NCBI RefSeq assembly: GCF_019649015.1 | Contig: NZ_BLPI01000001.1 | Location: 3,281,001-3,345,000 of the forward strand | DNA from: Agarivorans litoreus | GTDB lineage: Bacteria > Pseudomonadota > Gammaproteobacteria > Enterobacterales > Celerinatantimonadaceae | Length of the DNA: 64,000 nucleotides | Direction: 5' to 3' | Part shown: piece by piece, positions 63,232 through 64,000 of the stretch | Layout of the letters: the number at the start of each line of letters is the position of its first letter | Numbering within the stretch: the first letter of the stretch is position 1 | Notes under the pieces: generated by a model | Database searches by the model: none | The model's input: the letters and a program-made list of their open reading frames with translations, nothing else | Told to the model about the DNA's origin: nothing | Program-made: the position numbers and the translations under genes

Positions 63232-64000
63232 TTAACGAGTAATCCGTTTAGCGGCTGCATTTAGGGCCTTATCTACGGCCTGTCTACCGGTGGTGATGTT
63301 GGTGAGACTGGTAGCCATGGCGGCCCAAAACTTACCCATTGCTGCAGCATTTGGCATAGGTTCGCCTTGTGCTGCACTGGCATAAACCGCTTGTACTTTT
63401 GGGTCGTCAATTAATTCTTGCTGTAACTGTAAGTTTGCCATGGCACCAATGTCGCCGCTGCTAAACAGTAAGCGTTGGTTGTCTACATTCATTAAGTAGT
63501 AGTTTAGAAATTCCTCTACCAATGCGGGTTGGTTCGTTGCGCTATTCACCATGGCGCTCCAAATGCCTACAAAGGCTTTGGCGGGCTTACCATTAATTTT
63601 AGGTAACGGCGCAACGCCAAAATCCATACCTACACTTTCCAACTCATCCCAGTACCAAGGCCCATTAATTACCATGGCTACCTTGCCCTTAACAAACTGC
63701 ATATCCATGATTGAATAGTCCGCGTTACGCGGCATTATTTGTTGGTCGAGCATGTCTTTTAGTAGTTTGCCGGCATACATAGCGCTGGGGTGGTTAACCC
63801 CGGTGTCTTTAACATCGTATTGCCCACCTTGCTTGCCGAAGATATAAGCGCCATTTGCAGCAAATAGTGGCCATGTATAGTAGGTATTGTTGTAGTCCCA
63901 CAAAATGGCTTTGGTTCGTTGTTGCGCTTGAAGCTGCTTGTCTAGAGCGAAGATTTCCTCAAAACTAGTAGGAACTTCATTAATTAGCGCTTTGTTGTAA
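63232..64000 (-). CDS. malE: Maltose/maltodextrin-binding protein MalE, C-terminal part (cut by window edge)
   Basis: The C-terminal 256 residues, in frame to the window end: YNKALINEVPTSFEEIFALDKQL, YYTWPLFAANGAYIFG, MVINGPWYWDELESVG and ITTGRQAVDKAL match MalE across its length. A TTG at 63903 looks like a start but lies mid-protein. The full gene, starting beyond position 64000, encodes the periplasmic receptor of the maltose/maltodextrin ABC importer. The rest of the mal genes lie outside the window. Confidence 0.93.
   Translation of the reverse strand, partial: YNKALINEVPTSFEEIFALDKQLQAQQRTKAILWDYNNTYYTWPLFAANGAYIFGKQGGQYDVKDTGVNHPSAMYAGKLLKDMLDQQIMPRNADYSIMDMQFVKGKVAMVINGPWYWDELESVGMDFGVAPLPKINGKPAKAFVGIWSAMVNSATNQPALVEEFLNYYLMNVDNQRLLFSSGDIGAMANLQLQQELIDDPKVQAVYASAAQGEPMPNAAAMGKFWAAMATSLTNITTGRQAVDKALNAAAKRITR

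Noticed and set aside
63232-63903. TTG at 63903 as the start of a shorter MalE-type protein
   Set aside because: The frame is open to the window edge and the codons upstream of it encode matching MalE sequence, so it is an internal leucine codon.
1-64000. tRNA, rRNA and CRISPR features
   Set aside because: No cloverleaf, rRNA-like sequence or regularly spaced repeat-spacer array was recognised on reading either strand.

Overview
The window comes from a marine gammaproteobacterium of the Alteromonadales/Vibrionales kind, most like Agarivorans. This is inferred from gene content: a surface alginate lyase, RpoE-ChrR, VF530-type proteins, DUF2860 and DUF3081 proteins, CheV and a MalE end. No rRNA, tRNA or CRISPR array was seen. 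Genes are dense and mostly chromosomal in character.

Layout. 1-5.7 kb: a tripartite tricarboxylate transporter (tctCBA), divergent from its probable CitA/DcuS-type kinase and CitB/DcuR-type regulator, with a tandem 12-bp direct repeat between them. 5.7-12.5 kb: a membrane-anchored unknown protein, an SMP-30 lactonase, a secreted (alpha/alpha)6-barrel-like protein, an RsgA paralogue and a pirin. 12.7-18.1 kb: a very large BvgS-type hybrid kinase. 18.5-24.7 kb: assorted housekeeping genes (HAD phosphatase, YjbR, EamA exporter, VF530, SPOUT methylase, TrhO, CheV). 24.7-32.2 kb: an rpoE-chrR module divergent from a seven-gene operon (NTF2-like, SDR, FAD oxidoreductase, DUF1365, CFA-type methylase, DUF2878, chalcone isomerase-like). 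It looks like a membrane-lipid modification response to singlet oxygen, and candidate ECF promoters with matching TGATC boxes lie before both units.

34.2-39.2 kb is the accessory region and the most interesting part. Two 188-bp direct repeats are followed by a divergent bacterial Thg1-like protein (a 3'-5' nucleotidyltransferase family), and then by a Shedu-type (DUF4263) anti-phage nuclease gene split by a complete ISAs1-family insertion. The IS carries a 10-bp target duplication, and removing it restores one 380-codon reading frame. A Thg1-like/Shedu pair is not a system I know.

38.3-49.1 kb: bluB, a kefG-kefB-like efflux pair, YegS lipid kinase, a second VF530 gene, a PL7 alginate lyase lipoprotein and small membrane or redox proteins. 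49.6-57.3 kb: an RND efflux pair, an RRM protein, a DnaQ-like exonuclease and an OmpR-type two-component pair. 57.5-63.2 kb: a DUF2860 outer-membrane protein, a P460-like CXXCH protein next to a diguanylate cyclase, and a nucleoside hydrolase-glyoxalase fusion. The window ends inside malE.

A MITE-like family of about 266 bp, with perfect or near-perfect terminal inverted repeats beginning TAGGG, is present three times (18.2, 39.1 and 43.6 kb). One copy is an internal-deletion derivative.
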